Shown: positions 7,526 to 17,192, counted from the stretch's first letter. The stretch: DNA of 64,000 bases from Herbaspirillum seropedicae (GCF_001040945.1 NZ_CP011930.1:4831021-4895020), one strand, 5' to 3'. Translations and numbers: made by a program. The notes: generated from the sequence alone by a model not told the origin.

Positions 7526-8476
7526 ATGCCCTACGATCTCTCCGACAAGCTGGTCATCGGGATTTCTTCCCGCGCCCTGTTCGACCTCGAAGTCGAGAAC
7601 GCCATCTACGACCAGCAAGGCGTGGACGCGTATGCGCAATACCAGCGCGACCACGAGAACGATCCGCTGCAGCCCGGCACGGCCTTTCCGCTGGTCAAGG
7701 CGCTGCTGCAGCTCAATGAGCTGATTGCGGATCGCCGCCTGGTGGAAGTGGTGGTGATCTCGCGCAACACGCCCGACACCGGGCTGCGCGCCTTCAACGC
7801 CATTGCCGCCCACAAGCTCGACATCAGCCGCGCCGCCTTCACCGGTGGCGGGCCCACCGCGCCCTATCTGCAAGCCTTCAAGATCGACCTGTTCCTCTCC
7901 CGCGATACCGGCGACGTGCAGGAAGCCATCGACGCCGGCGTGGCCGCTGCGCAGCTGTACGCCGCCCCGCTGGACTACAGCGCGCCGGACAAGCAGATCC
8001 GCATCGCCTTCGACGGCGACGCCGTGCTGTTCTCGGCGGAGTCCGAGCGCATCTTTGCGGAGAAGGGACTGGAAGCGTTTGCCCGCCACGAACAGCGGCA
8101 CCGCAAGAAGGCCATGAAGGAAGGCCCGTTCGCCAAGCTGCTGCTGGCCTTGTCGGCGATCCAGAAACAGTTTCCGCCGGCGCAATGTCCGGTGCGCATT
8201 GCCATCGTCACGGCGCGCAACAGCCCGGCGCACCAGCGTGTGATCCATACCTTGCGGACCTGGAATGTGACCGTCGATGAGGCCTTCTTCCTGGGTGGTC
8301 TGAACAAGGCCGAAGTGCTGCAGGCCTTTGGCGCGCACATGTTCTTCGATGACCAGGAAGGTCATGTGCAGAAGGCGGCCGTGGTGGTGCCGTCGGGGCG
8401 GGTGCCTTACAAGGGCGGCACGCTCGAAGGCGCGCGCGTGGCGCGCGTGCGGGCCGGCAAGTCCGGCACGCCATGA
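7526..8476 (+). CDS. 5'-nucleotidase (cytosolic cN-I-like family)
   Basis: A 316-residue protein of the bacterial 5'-nucleotidase family related to eukaryotic cytosolic nucleotidase IA. It opens with LVIGISSRALFDLE. It contains VVVISRNTPDTGLRAFNAI, the acidic IRIAFDGDAVLFS segment resembling a HAD-type aspartate motif, and VRIAIVTARNSPAHQRVI near the C-terminus. The predicted reaction is dephosphorylation of nucleoside 5'-monophosphates. I chose MPYDLSD at 7526 because longer frames begin upstream of or inside the probable promoter and have no ribosome site. It stands alone, convergent with the ceramidase-like gene 13 bases away. Confidence 0.8.
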   Translation: MPYDLSDKLVIGISSRALFDLEVENAIYDQQGVDAYAQYQRDHENDPLQPGTAFPLVKALLQLNELIADRRLVEVVVISRNTPDTGLRAFNAIAAHKLDISRAAFTGGGPTAPYLQAFKIDLFLSRDTGDVQEAIDAGVAAAQLYAAPLDYSAPDKQIRIAFDGDAVLFSAESERIFAEKGLEAFARHEQRHRKKAMKEGPFAKLLLALSAIQKQFPPAQCPVRIAIVTARNSPAHQRVIHTLRTWNVTVDEAFFLGGLNKAEVLQAFGAHMFFDDQEGHVQKAAVVVPSGRVPYKGGTLEGARVARVRAGKSGTP

Positions 8477-8489
8477 TGCGACATGGGCG

Positions 8490-9173
8490 TCATCCTTTCT
8501 CGCCGCCGGACTGCTGCAATGGCTGCAGATTCACGATGAACGCCCGTGTGGTGAGATAGAGCACGATGCTGTTGGAGAGATGCCAGAACATGTGGGTGCC
8601 GATACTGACGTAGTGGCACACCGCCATATCCGCCGAGCGGAACGCCAGCGAAAGCGTGAACACGCCCAAGGCCAGCAACAATGTCATCGGCTCATGCTTG
8701 TCTGGGCGCCAGTGATACACCCCAAGGCCGGCGATGAACAGCCAGGCCGAACCATAGGACGACAGCGAACCATTGAGCCATTGATCAGGCAGCGCCCCGA
8801 TCCCGTACGAGGTCGCAAAGAAGGCCAGGAGCCACGCCGCCACCACCGGCAAGGACAGCCGCGCCACCTGGCGCAGATAGAACGCCAGGAACAGCACCTG
8901 ATAGAGGGAAATCGGAATGACATCGGCCAGCAATGCCCAGCGCACGGCCACGGTATGAAAGAGGAAACTGCCGATGCCGATCACGGCGATCATCAGCGCC
9001 AGAATCCCGGCCGTCGAGGAAGTCCGCATTCCCCGCGACTTCAGCAGACGCCACGCGCAATAGGCCGCGACAATGAATCCCAGGTTCGACAAGGCATTGA
9101 CGGGCTCAGCCCAGAACGCGGGGCTGAGCCGTTCGCAGTAGAGATCCACCGGGGCGAACAGCGAGTCATTCAT
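8490..9173 (-). CDS. Ceramidase-like integral membrane hydrolase (CREST superfamily)
   Basis: A 227-residue protein with about seven hydrophobic segments. The CREST/alkaline-ceramidase signature residues are visible: CER near residue 14, then WAEPVNALSNLGF, GSFLFHT with downstream DVIPI, and GTHMFWHLSN near the C-terminus. These supply the Ser, His and Asp metal-site residues known in alkaline ceramidases. The likely activity is hydrolysis of an amide in a membrane lipid. The bacterial substrate is not established and may not be ceramide. Neighbours give no pathway clue. Confidence 0.75.
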   Translation of the reverse strand: MNDSLFAPVDLYCERLSPAFWAEPVNALSNLGFIVAAYCAWRLLKSRGMRTSSTAGILALMIAVIGIGSFLFHTVAVRWALLADVIPISLYQVLFLAFYLRQVARLSLPVVAAWLLAFFATSYGIGALPDQWLNGSLSSYGSAWLFIAGLGVYHWRPDKHEPMTLLLALGVFTLSLAFRSADMAVCHYVSIGTHMFWHLSNSIVLYLTTRAFIVNLQPLQQSGGEKG

Positions 9174-9324
9174 GATGGGCGGTCAAGGTGTGGTCAAGGG
9201 TGGCGGAAAGCCTCCCATGATCCGACAGCCCGGCTTTTTTTACCAGCACTGCCGCGCCCCTCGACTGCGCGAGCTACGCCTGTTCAGCGAAGATGGCTGC
9301 GCACCATGAATCACCTCACTTTCG

Positions 9325-10530
9325 TCACTTGGCCGACGCCCCGATCACCCGCCCCGGCCGCCCGGCCAGCCATCCCAGCCATCCCATCAGCACCGCCCCG
9401 CCGGCGCACAAGGCCAGCACCGGCGTCCATCCCCCATTGGCGTCATGCAAGCGACCCATCACGATGGGCCCGGTAGCGGCCAGCAGATATCCCACGCTCT
9501 GCGCCATGGCCGACAGCGCTGCGGCCTGCGGTGGCGTCGACACGCGCGTGCCGACGAAGGCCAGACCCAGGATCAGCACCGCGCCGGTGCCGAAGCCAAA
9601 CAGCGGCACCCACACGAGGGATGCCTGCGGCCAGGCGATCAGGCCGACCAGGCTCAGCACGGTGGCGGCCGACATGCTGACCGCGACCGGTCGGTGATCG
9701 CGGATGCGCGGGCCCAGCGGCACCAGCAGCAGGCCCGGCAAGGCCGAGGCCAATTGCATCAAGCCATGCAGGTTGCCGGCCTGCACGGCGCTATAGCCAT
9801 TGGCGGCGAGGATGGAAGGCAGCCAGGCCGTGACCACGTAGTACACCAGGGAATTGGTCCCGAGGAAGAAGGTCACCTGCCAGGCCAGCGGCTGCCGCCA
9901 TATCGACGCTGCCCGCGCAGGGACGTTGGCCGGACGGGTATCACGCTGCAACTGCGGCAACCAGGCCAGCATCGCCACCAGCGGCAGGGCGATAAAGGCC
10001 GCCAACGCCCAGGCCCAGCCCAGGCGGGTCGCCAGGGGCACGGCGCAGACCGACCCCAGGGCTGACACGCTGTTCATGGTCAGGGCGTAAATGGCCGTCA
10101 TGCGGGTGAGGTCGTCGGCAAAGTCGCGCTTGAGCAGGCTGGGCAACAGCACATTGCCGCCGGCGATACCGCAGCCGATGATGCAGGTCCCTGCCAGCAA
10201 GCCCGCCACCGTGCCGGACGAACGCAACAGGATGCCGGCACCGATCAACAGCAGGGCCAGCAGCAGGGTGCGCTCCAGCCCCAGGCTGCGGGCCGTGCGC
10301 GCGGCCAGCGGCGAGACCAGCGCGAAGCACAGCAGCGGCAAGGTCAGCATCAGTCCGGCCGCGCCGGCCGACAATGCAAAGGTCTGTTGCAGCACGCCCA
10401 TCACCGGGCCCACCGCGGTGACCGGGGCGCGCAGGTTGGCGGCAATGAGCAGGATGCCGGCGATCAGCCAGAGGCTGCGAGGGACAGGGCTGACCCCATG
10501 GGGATGGGTGGCGGGCGTGGGAAGCGTCAT
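9325..10530 (-). CDS. CynX/NimT-family MFS transporter
   Basis: A 401-residue transporter with about 12 membrane segments and the subfamily signature NLRAPVTAVGP in the first helix, as in CynX and NimT. It is divergent from an AraC-type regulator of the kind that controls nimT in Escherichia coli (nimR-nimT). Export of nitroimidazole-like or other small compounds is therefore a reasonable inference, with cyanate or unknown substrates as alternatives. The 111-base gap between the divergent genes holds a TAAGC/GCTTA inverted repeat at 10556-10570. Confidence 0.75.
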   Translation of the reverse strand: MTLPTPATHPHGVSPVPRSLWLIAGILLIAANLRAPVTAVGPVMGVLQQTFALSAGAAGLMLTLPLLCFALVSPLAARTARSLGLERTLLLALLLIGAGILLRSSGTVAGLLAGTCIIGCGIAGGNVLLPSLLKRDFADDLTRMTAIYALTMNSVSALGSVCAVPLATRLGWAWALAAFIALPLVAMLAWLPQLQRDTRPANVPARAASIWRQPLAWQVTFFLGTNSLVYYVVTAWLPSILAANGYSAVQAGNLHGLMQLASALPGLLLVPLGPRIRDHRPVAVSMSAATVLSLVGLIAWPQASLVWVPLFGFGTGAVLILGLAFVGTRVSTPPQAAALSAMAQSVGYLLAATGPIVMGRLHDANGGWTPVLALCAGGAVLMGWLGWLAGRPGRVIGASAK

Positions 10531-10597
10531 CTGGGCGGAGTTTGATCTGGGACGATAAGCCCCCAGCTTAGCCAGTCGCGGCCTGCGCGTATTTGGC

Positions 10598-10603
10598 TAC
10601 AAT
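10598..10603 (+). promoter_or_regulatory. Possible -10 box of the NimR-like gene
   Basis: TACAAT lies 39 bases before the ATG at 10642 in the divergent gap. A clear -35 is not visible. Confidence 0.3.
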
Positions 10604-10641
10604 GCCAGGATATTGCTAAAAACGGTCAACCCGGACCCTCT

Positions 10642-11538
10642 ATGGCCACTCTCTACGCCAGCCTGGTCGAACACGATCCGGACCGCCTCGACGCCGCGGT
10701 CACGGCCTTGCGCGTCCACACCAGCCAGGACGAGCGCGAAACGCCCTTGCACAGCCATCGCAAGGGCCAGCTGGTGGTGGCCTTGCGCGGCGCGGTCACC
10801 TGCGAGACGGCGCAAGGCATGTGGATCGTGCCACCGCAGTCGGCGGTGTGGATTCCGCCGGGGGTGCCGCACAGCAACCGCGTCACGCTGGATGGCCAGT
10901 TGTGCTTCCTCTTCATCGCCCCACAGGCGGCCAGCATGCCGGAGCAGTGCTGCACCCTGGCGCTGTCGCCCCTGCTGGTGCAGATGATCTGCCACCTGGC
11001 CGAGCAGCGCCAGGACTACGCCCCGCACGAACGCACCGCGCGGCTGGCGGCGGTGCTGGTGGAGGAACTGGAACACAGCCAGCGCCACGCCCTGCCCTTG
11101 CACCTGCCGGCGCCGCAGCATTCGCGCCTGCGCGCCATCGCGCGCCACCTGGCCGAGCATCCGGCTGATCGCAGAACGGTGGCGCAATGGGGGCAGCGTC
11201 ACGCGATGAGCGAACGCAGCTTTGCACGCTTCGTGCAGGCCGAGACCGGTATGAGCTTCGGCCGTTGGCGGCGTCAGATCCACCTGATGCTGGCATTGCA
11301 GCGGCTGGCCTCGGGCAGCTCGGTGCAACGCGTCTCGCAAGACCTGGGCTATGACTCGGTGAGCGCCTTCATCACCATGTTCAGGAAGACCCTGGGCAAG
11401 CCGCCCGCGCGCTATATGGCGCAACGGCAGGCACAACGGCAGGCGCCCCCTGCGGTTCCTCCCCCCTCCGTGCCGCCTGCCCACGCAGCGGCGCCCTACT
11501 TCCAACCGACACGGCAAGCCTCATGGAAACCGAACTGA
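10642..11538 (+). CDS. AraC-family regulator, NimR-like
   Basis: A 298-residue regulator. Residues 1 to about 110 form a cupin-like sensor (TPLHSHRKGQLVVALRG, IPPGVPHSNR). The C-terminal part carries two helix-turn-helix motifs, ending in the AraC signature (VSQDLGYDSVSAFITMFRKTLGKPPARYM). A Gln/Pro/Ala-rich tail of some 40 residues follows and overlaps the next gene by 16 bases. The short-sensor, AraC-tail architecture and divergent pairing with a CynX/NimT-type transporter match the NimR group. It probably activates or represses the transporter in response to its substrate. Confidence 0.8.
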   Translation: MATLYASLVEHDPDRLDAAVTALRVHTSQDERETPLHSHRKGQLVVALRGAVTCETAQGMWIVPPQSAVWIPPGVPHSNRVTLDGQLCFLFIAPQAASMPEQCCTLALSPLLVQMICHLAEQRQDYAPHERTARLAAVLVEELEHSQRHALPLHLPAPQHSRLRAIARHLAEHPADRRTVAQWGQRHAMSERSFARFVQAETGMSFGRWRRQIHLMLALQRLASGSSVQRVSQDLGYDSVSAFITMFRKTLGKPPARYMAQRQAQRQAPPAVPPPSVPPAHAAAPYFQPTRQASWKPN

Positions 11539-13085
11539 AACTGCTGATCGCCCCGGCCCACACCCAGGCCTTCATCCGCCATCCACTGATCAAGCGCTAT
11601 GCGCTGGCCGCACCGCGCATCAAGGACCAGATCGGCACCTACTTCGACACGCCCGACCTGCTCCTGCGCGGTAACGATGCCGGCCTGCGCGTGCGCCGCA
11701 CCGGCAAGGAATACATCCAGACCCTCAAGGCCGGCGGCGGTGTCAGCGGCGGCCTGCACCAGCGCCATGAATGGGAGTCGCTGGTGGAAGGCGAACAGCC
11801 TGACCTGGCGGTACTGCGCGAACTGGTCGACAGTGACGCGCCCTGGGCCAGGAAGGTGTTTTCCAGACAGACCGCCGCCCGCCTCACGCCCATCTTCAGC
11901 ACCCGCATCCAGCGCATGGTGTGGGACCTGAAGCTGGACGATGGCGCCGAAGTGGAGTGCGTGCTGGACCGGGGAACGGTGGAGCACGGCGCCTTGCAGA
12001 CGGAGGTCTGCGAGATCGAGCTGGAACTCAAGAGTGGCGAGGCCACCTCGCTGTTGGGCTTCGCCTTGCGGCTGCTGCAGGACCTGCCCCTGCGCATCGG
12101 CATCCAGAGCAAGGCCCAGCGCGGTTACACGCTGTTCCATCAGGCGCGCCAAGGCGACGCGGCAGCAAGCTCCTCGGCCACGCGCGCCCAGCCCCTGCAA
12201 CTGACCCGCAAGATGCCGCTGGAGCAAGCCTTCCTGGCCGTCATCGGCAACTGCGTTGCGCAGATCCAGGCCAACGATATCGCCGACCAGGACAGCGGCG
12301 ACATCGAGCGTCTACACCAGATGCGCGTGGGTCTGCGCCGTTTGCGTTCGGCCTTCACCCTGTTTGGTCAGGTGATCACCCTGCCCGCTGCGCTGGAGAG
12401 CGAATTCGAGTGGATCGCCGAAGCCATCGGCACTGCCCGCGACTGGGATGTGCTGGCCACAGAGACCTTGCCGCTGCTGGAAATGCCCACGGCGGCCGGC
12501 GTCGATCTGGACGCGGTGCGCAAGGCCGCCCTGATCCAGGCTGGCAAGGAACATGCGCTGGCGGTGCATGCAGTAGCATCACCGCGCTATACCGTGCTGG
12601 TGCTGCAATTCAATCGCTGGCTGCTGCAGCGCGGATGGCGCGAAAATCAAGGCCAGGAGCAGGACCAGGCCGCCCCGTCAGCGCTGGCGCAGCCACTGGC
12701 GCGCTTTGCCCGCCAGATGCTGCAACGGGACCAGAAACGCCTGAGCAAGCGCGGCGCGCATCTGGAAGAGAGTGACCGCGCCCGCCATCGCACCCGCATC
12801 GCCGCCAAGAAGATGCGCTACGACGTCGAGTTCTTCCAGGCCCTCTATGGAGAGAAGAACAGCCGCGCCTACCTCAAGGCGCTGGCCCGCCTGCAAGACC
12901 ATCTGGGCCAGCAGAACGACCTGGTGGTGGCCGATGCGCTGCTGCAGCAACTCCAGCAAGGACAGACGCGACAAGCCCCCAGCATCGCCTGGGTGCGCGG
13001 CTTCCTGGCGGGCCAGACGCGCGATGGCCATGCGCACACGCGGCGCCTGTGGAAGAAGTGGCAGTCGCAGGAACTGCCCCGATAA
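11523..13085 (+). CDS. CYTH-CHAD domain protein, probable inorganic triphosphatase
   Basis: A 520-residue two-domain protein. Residues 1 to about 205 form a CYTH triphosphate-tunnel domain starting METELKLLI (the ExExK-type motif). It has alternating charged strands such as GLRVRRTG, YIQTLKAG, HEWES and CEIELELKSGE. Residues about 230-510 form a CHAD domain of helical bundles with conserved His and Arg (LHQMRVGLRRLRSAF, RHRTRIAAKKMRYDVEFF), thought to bind polyphosphate. The architecture equals E. coli YgiF, which hydrolyses inorganic triphosphate. The start overlaps the end of the regulator gene. It ends 49 bases from the convergent pelG. Confidence 0.85.
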   Translation: METELKLLIAPAHTQAFIRHPLIKRYALAAPRIKDQIGTYFDTPDLLLRGNDAGLRVRRTGKEYIQTLKAGGGVSGGLHQRHEWESLVEGEQPDLAVLRELVDSDAPWARKVFSRQTAARLTPIFSTRIQRMVWDLKLDDGAEVECVLDRGTVEHGALQTEVCEIELELKSGEATSLLGFALRLLQDLPLRIGIQSKAQRGYTLFHQARQGDAAASSSATRAQPLQLTRKMPLEQAFLAVIGNCVAQIQANDIADQDSGDIERLHQMRVGLRRLRSAFTLFGQVITLPAALESEFEWIAEAIGTARDWDVLATETLPLLEMPTAAGVDLDAVRKAALIQAGKEHALAVHAVASPRYTVLVLQFNRWLLQRGWRENQGQEQDQAAPSALAQPLARFARQMLQRDQKRLSKRGAHLEESDRARHRTRIAAKKMRYDVEFFQALYGEKNSRAYLKALARLQDHLGQQNDLVVADALLQQLQQGQTRQAPSIAWVRGFLAGQTRDGHAHTRRLWKKWQSQELPR

Positions 13086-13134
13086 GAAAGGGCAAGGCTG
13101 GACAAGGCAGGAGCAGGCCGCTGCGCGGCGGCGC

Positions 13135-14505
13135 TCACTGCAGCATGAAGGTCTCGTATTCCAGCAATTCCAGCTTGCGCGAGAGCAGCACGCAGCCCGC
13201 CAGCACCACCACGAACACCGCCAGCGCAAAACCGAAACCGTAGAAGGTCGGCCCCAGTTGCAGCGAGATGGCGGTGAAGGCGACGTTGAGCACCACGAAG
13301 GCCGTACACAGGCCCAGCACGATGCGGCGCTTGTCCAGGTAGAAGAACACATTGAGCACGCCCAGCAGCACCACCTGCAGGCTGGCGGCGATGACGTCGA
13401 TGTACAGCAGCGGCAGGTATAGCGTGGAAATACCCAGCCACTTGAGCAGGGACTCCCCCGCCACCATCACCACCAGGGTGGCGATGGCCTGGATCTTGAT
13501 GATCTCGAACAGGCCCAGGCGCACCGTTTCCACCATGCCGTTGCGATGCTTCTCGATGGTTTCCAGCGAGGCGCCGCTGCGCACCGCTTCGTAGAAGGCG
13601 TCATAGTCTTCGACGAAGTCGGTCTCCATGCGCAAGAGGAAGATCGCCATCCCCGGAATGATCGAAAGGTAGGCCAGGAACACCGGCAAGTCATAGATCA
13701 CCGAAGCGCGCAGCGGACCGATGATGGCCTGGCTGGTCTCGGCGGTGTACCAGAACATGGCCTTGTCGATCCAGATCGCCAGGTTGTACAGCAGGCCAAT
13801 GGCCATGAGCGAAGGATAGAGCTTGCGCCGGTCGAAGAATTCGTAGGAGATGAACCGGTCCGAGGGGAAATTGCGCAGGATCAGCGCCATCATCGCCATG
13901 AGCAGCACCGCCTGCCCGATCACGAATCCCCCCATCAAGCCTTCCAGCCCCAGCGGACGCAACAGCAGCGCCGCTGCCACGGTGATGGTATAGCCCAGCG
14001 CATAGATCCAGAAGATGGCCTGGTATTGCTTCATCCCCGAGAGGAAGATGGTGGCAATCCAGATATTGCACATGATGATGAAGGCCGCCAGCAGCAACAA
14101 CCGGTACAGGGCGCTCTGGTGCGGGAACAGGAAGGCCACCGCCGCCAGCCCGAGCACGCCGCCGACCACCGTCACGGTCAGCGAGACGGCATGGAAGTTG
14201 GGCAGGATGGCATGGTTGTCCTTGACGAACAGACGGTCGGCGGCGAAGCGGGTCAGCGCCAGCTGGAACACGCCAGTGAAGATCAGCGACAGCGAAATCA
14301 CATAGGTGATGCTGACCTGGAACTGCACGATCACGTTCTTGGGCGTGATCACCGTATAGCTCAGCATGCCGATGACCAGAATGCCGACGATGGACATGAT
14401 CCAGGGGCCGGAGCTGATCAGCGCCGCATAGGAATAGGCCTGCATCAACGAGAGCAGGCTGTCGCGCTTCAATATCTTGCGCAGTTCGAAACCGATACCG
14501 GCCAT
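13135..14505 (-). CDS. pelG: PelG, Pel polysaccharide inner-membrane transporter
   Basis: A 456-residue polytopic protein with about 12 membrane helices, starting MAGIGFELRKILKRDSLL, the typical PelG N-terminus. PelG is a Wzx/MOP-like carrier that works with PelD, PelE and PelF to move Pel across the inner membrane. AAGGAAG precedes the ATG. The gene is last in the operon, 18 bases after pelF. No clear terminator is visible in the short convergent gap to the CYTH-CHAD gene. Confidence 0.9.
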   Translation of the reverse strand: MAGIGFELRKILKRDSLLSLMQAYSYAALISSGPWIMSIVGILVIGMLSYTVITPKNVIVQFQVSITYVISLSLIFTGVFQLALTRFAADRLFVKDNHAILPNFHAVSLTVTVVGGVLGLAAVAFLFPHQSALYRLLLLAAFIIMCNIWIATIFLSGMKQYQAIFWIYALGYTITVAAALLLRPLGLEGLMGGFVIGQAVLLMAMMALILRNFPSDRFISYEFFDRRKLYPSLMAIGLLYNLAIWIDKAMFWYTAETSQAIIGPLRASVIYDLPVFLAYLSIIPGMAIFLLRMETDFVEDYDAFYEAVRSGASLETIEKHRNGMVETVRLGLFEIIKIQAIATLVVMVAGESLLKWLGISTLYLPLLYIDVIAASLQVVLLGVLNVFFYLDKRRIVLGLCTAFVVLNVAFTAISLQLGPTFYGFGFALAVFVVVLAGCVLLSRKLELLEYETFMLQ

Positions 14506-14523
14506 GTTCTTCCTTGTCAGTGC

Positions 14524-16155
14524 TCAGTGCTGCACCGGGCAACGCAGCGCAGTGGCAGCAGCACCCGTGGCCGCCGCGCCCTGCTCTGCCAGTGCATTGT
14601 CATACAGTTCGCGGTAGGCGCCGAACATCATCTCCTGGGTGTAGTAGCGCTCCACCCGGGCGATGCCGGCGGCCTGCGCGGCATACCAGCGCTGCGGATC
14701 GGTCAGCAGCTTCAGGGCCGCCTGCGCCAGCGCCTGCGGTTCGGCGATGCCCACCACGTCGCCCGCCGCGCCCAGCGCCTGGTCTTCTTCGGACAGGCCG
14801 TAGATCAACTGGCGGCATGAACCGACATCGGTGGCCACACCCGGCACGCCCGCGGCAAATCCCTCCAGCAGCACCAGCGGCAACGCCTCGCTGATGCTGG
14901 AGAGCACGACCAGGCCGATCTTGGGCATCAACTCATCGATCTTCTGGTAGCCCAGGAACTTGACCTTGTCGAGCAGGCCCAGCCCCTCGGCGATGGCGTG
15001 GCATTCTGCGGCGTAGGAAGGATCTTCATCCTCGGGGCCGGCGATCCATGCTTCGGCTTCGGGATATTGATTGACCACCGTGCGCATGGCGCGGATGAAG
15101 GTCTTCACATCCTTGATCGGCACCACCCGACCCAGCAGGCAAAGGACCGGCGGAATCTTCTCGCTGCGCTGCGCGCGCAGCGCCGACAGGCGCGGCAGGT
15201 CGATGCCATTGGGGATATTGCGGGTGCGCTCCGGCGGCGCGCCGTCGATGACCTGGCGCAGGCGGTTGGTCTCGTAGAGCGCCACGATCTGGTTAGAGGC
15301 CTGATAGCACATCCGTCCCAGGGCCTCGAAGAAGCGTATCCACATTTCGCGGAAGTAGGGAATCTGCGAGGCGTCCTTTTCAAAGACATTGCGGTTGTCG
15401 CGAATCCACTCGCTCTGGAACAGGTCGATCTTGCGTTCCTTGGTGTAGATGCCGTGCTCGGAGAGGATCAGCGGACGGCCCGTCTGCATCTTCATGAGAC
15501 TCCCCAGGAAGCCCGCATAACCGGTCGAGACGGTGTGATAGCAGCGTGCCGGAATCAGCTGGCGCGCCACCCGCGCCAGCGTCCAGACTGGCTGGTGCAT
15601 GATGCGCACGGTCCAGAAATAATCGACGAAGGAGGGATCGGTGCAGAAGGTGCGGTATTGCGCGGTCAGGTAGTCCCATGACTGCTTGCTGAACAGGAAG
15701 GCGTCCTGGTCCAGCTTGCCGCCGTCGGCCATCATCGGGATCAGCTCGGCCAGTTGGGCCGCCAGCGCCGAATGCGAAGTACTGTCGCTGCGATCATAGG
15801 CGCGCAACATGCCGTGCAGCTGGTCCATCATGGCGAAGGCCTGGGCGTCGCCGCGCGAGCGCACGACCTGCGTGGCGGACAGGTTCTCGTGGATGTAGTG
15901 GGTTTCCAGATGCACCACATTGTCCGGCAACGCATACTTGGGCGCGCCATAGTCCTGGCGCCGGCTGCCGATGAAGCACAGGCCAAAGCGGAGATGCGGG
16001 AAACCGCGGATGATCTGGTTGACCCAGCTGGAGACACCGCCGCTGACATAGGGAAACGTGCCCTCCAGCAGCAGCATGACATCGCAGGAGTCGGCGCGGC
16101 GCTGGTAGCGATCGGCATCGGCCGGGGCCGGGGAAGAAAAAGTGACTGGGCTCAT
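14524..16155 (-). CDS. pelF: PelF, cytosolic glycosyltransferase for Pel
   Basis: A 543-residue GT4-family, GT-B-fold enzyme. The N-terminal domain begins DVMLLLEGTFPYVSGGVSSW and continues with FGLCFIGSRRQDYG, both characteristic of PelF. The C-terminal nucleotide-sugar domain has LCLLGRVVPIKDVKTFI and the E-x7-E motif in EALPLVLLEG around residue 425. PelF uses UDP-sugar (UDP-GlcNAc/GalNAc in known systems) to make the chain. The start at 16155 gives an ATGA overlap with the pelE stop, so it is preferred to a longer in-frame version lacking that coupling. Confidence 0.9.
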   Translation of the reverse strand: MSPVTFSSPAPADADRYQRRADSCDVMLLLEGTFPYVSGGVSSWVNQIIRGFPHLRFGLCFIGSRRQDYGAPKYALPDNVVHLETHYIHENLSATQVVRSRGDAQAFAMMDQLHGMLRAYDRSDSTSHSALAAQLAELIPMMADGGKLDQDAFLFSKQSWDYLTAQYRTFCTDPSFVDYFWTVRIMHQPVWTLARVARQLIPARCYHTVSTGYAGFLGSLMKMQTGRPLILSEHGIYTKERKIDLFQSEWIRDNRNVFEKDASQIPYFREMWIRFFEALGRMCYQASNQIVALYETNRLRQVIDGAPPERTRNIPNGIDLPRLSALRAQRSEKIPPVLCLLGRVVPIKDVKTFIRAMRTVVNQYPEAEAWIAGPEDEDPSYAAECHAIAEGLGLLDKVKFLGYQKIDELMPKIGLVVLSSISEALPLVLLEGFAAGVPGVATDVGSCRQLIYGLSEEDQALGAAGDVVGIAEPQALAQAALKLLTDPQRWYAAQAAGIARVERYYTQEMMFGAYRELYDNALAEQGAAATGAAATALRCPVQH

Positions 16156-17192
16156 GAACGGGCTCGCGGCAAGGAGTCGGACCGGTTGGCAATGGTGCGC
16201 CGGCCATGCCGCCAATAGCGGTGCAGTTGCGGCTGCGAAGAGACACTGGGGTCGTACTGCATCTCGATGAAGAGCTTGCGCACCTGGTCGTAGTCATGTT
16301 CCAGGAAACTGAGCTCGGCCAGGTAGGGCAGCAGGCGCACGCGCGAGAAGCCATGCTCGTGGGCCTGCCGCAAGGCCTCGGCGGCGCCGGGTGCATTGCC
16401 GCTCATCAGCTCCAGCCGCACCAGCATGAACCAAAGGCCAGGCTGCCCTTCATCGATGGCCAGGGCGGCGCGCGCGTGCTCGCGCATCTGCGTGCAGGCA
16501 TACTGCAGCAGGTCGCCCTGCACCAGATTCTGGTAGATCAGTTCCTGATACAGCTCGGCCACTTGCTGGTGCAGCACGGCCAGGGTCTCGGGATCGGAGA
16601 CGGTCTTGAGATGGTGGCGGATATCGACGATGCGCTGGGTGATCTTCTTTTCCTTGCTGTCCAGGATGCCATAGGCCAGCAGGCGCACGTCATCGGCCGG
16701 GTCGGCCAGCAGGTTGCGCAGCGAGGCGCCGCTGGCGCGCGTGGGCGTGCTCTGGATGGCCACCAGGGCATTGAGGCGCTTGTCCAGGGGCGTGGCCACA
16801 TTGCCCAGCTGGGCGCGCACACGATTGCCGGAAAAGCCGCTGCCCTCGCGCCGGCGCACCGTCACGAAGGCGGGGGCTTGGGCCGTGTCGAAGTAATCCT
16901 CGGTCTGGTCCTTGGGCCAGAACATGGCCACCAGCAAGGCCGAGAGCATGCACAGCGCACCGCCCACCGGAATGAAGAAATTGAAGCAGAACAGATAGCC
17001 CAGCAAGCCCGCGCGCGGCCGCTGGTAGCGCTGCGGCGCCACCAGCGCGATGGCCAGCGCGAACAGGGCCGAAGAAGCCATATGCAGCAGCAGATAGCCG
17101 CCCAGCACGGCCAGGCCGTTGCCGCCATTGAGCAGCAAGGCAATGGAGGCGACCTCGAAGCTCAGGCCGGCAAGGGAGAATTTAAGCAGCAC
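16152..17192 (-). CDS. pelE: PelE, inner-membrane TPR scaffold for Pel synthesis
   Basis: A protein of about 346 residues. Two or three N-terminal membrane segments (FEVASIALLLNGGNGLAV and the following hydrophobic helices) precede a cytoplasmic region with tetratricopeptide-like helices (YACTQMREHARAALAIDEGQ, LRQAHEHGFSRVRLL). PelE links PelD to PelF. I place the start at a GTG (17190-17192) that overlaps the pelD stop by 11 bases. An upstream ATG at 17264 would give 24 extra residues deep inside pelD and is less likely. The family call is made by position and topology, since PelE is poorly conserved. Confidence 0.8.
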   Translation of the reverse strand: MLLKFSLAGLSFEVASIALLLNGGNGLAVLGGYLLLHMASSALFALAIALVAPQRYQRPRAGLLGYLFCFNFFIPVGGALCMLSALLVAMFWPKDQTEDYFDTAQAPAFVTVRRREGSGFSGNRVRAQLGNVATPLDKRLNALVAIQSTPTRASGASLRNLLADPADDVRLLAYGILDSKEKKITQRIVDIRHHLKTVSDPETLAVLHQQVAELYQELIYQNLVQGDLLQYACTQMREHARAALAIDEGQPGLWFMLVRLELMSGNAPGAAEALRQAHEHGFSRVRLLPYLAELSFLEHDYDQVRKLFIEMQYDPSVSSQPQLHRYWRHGRRTIANRSDSLPRARS

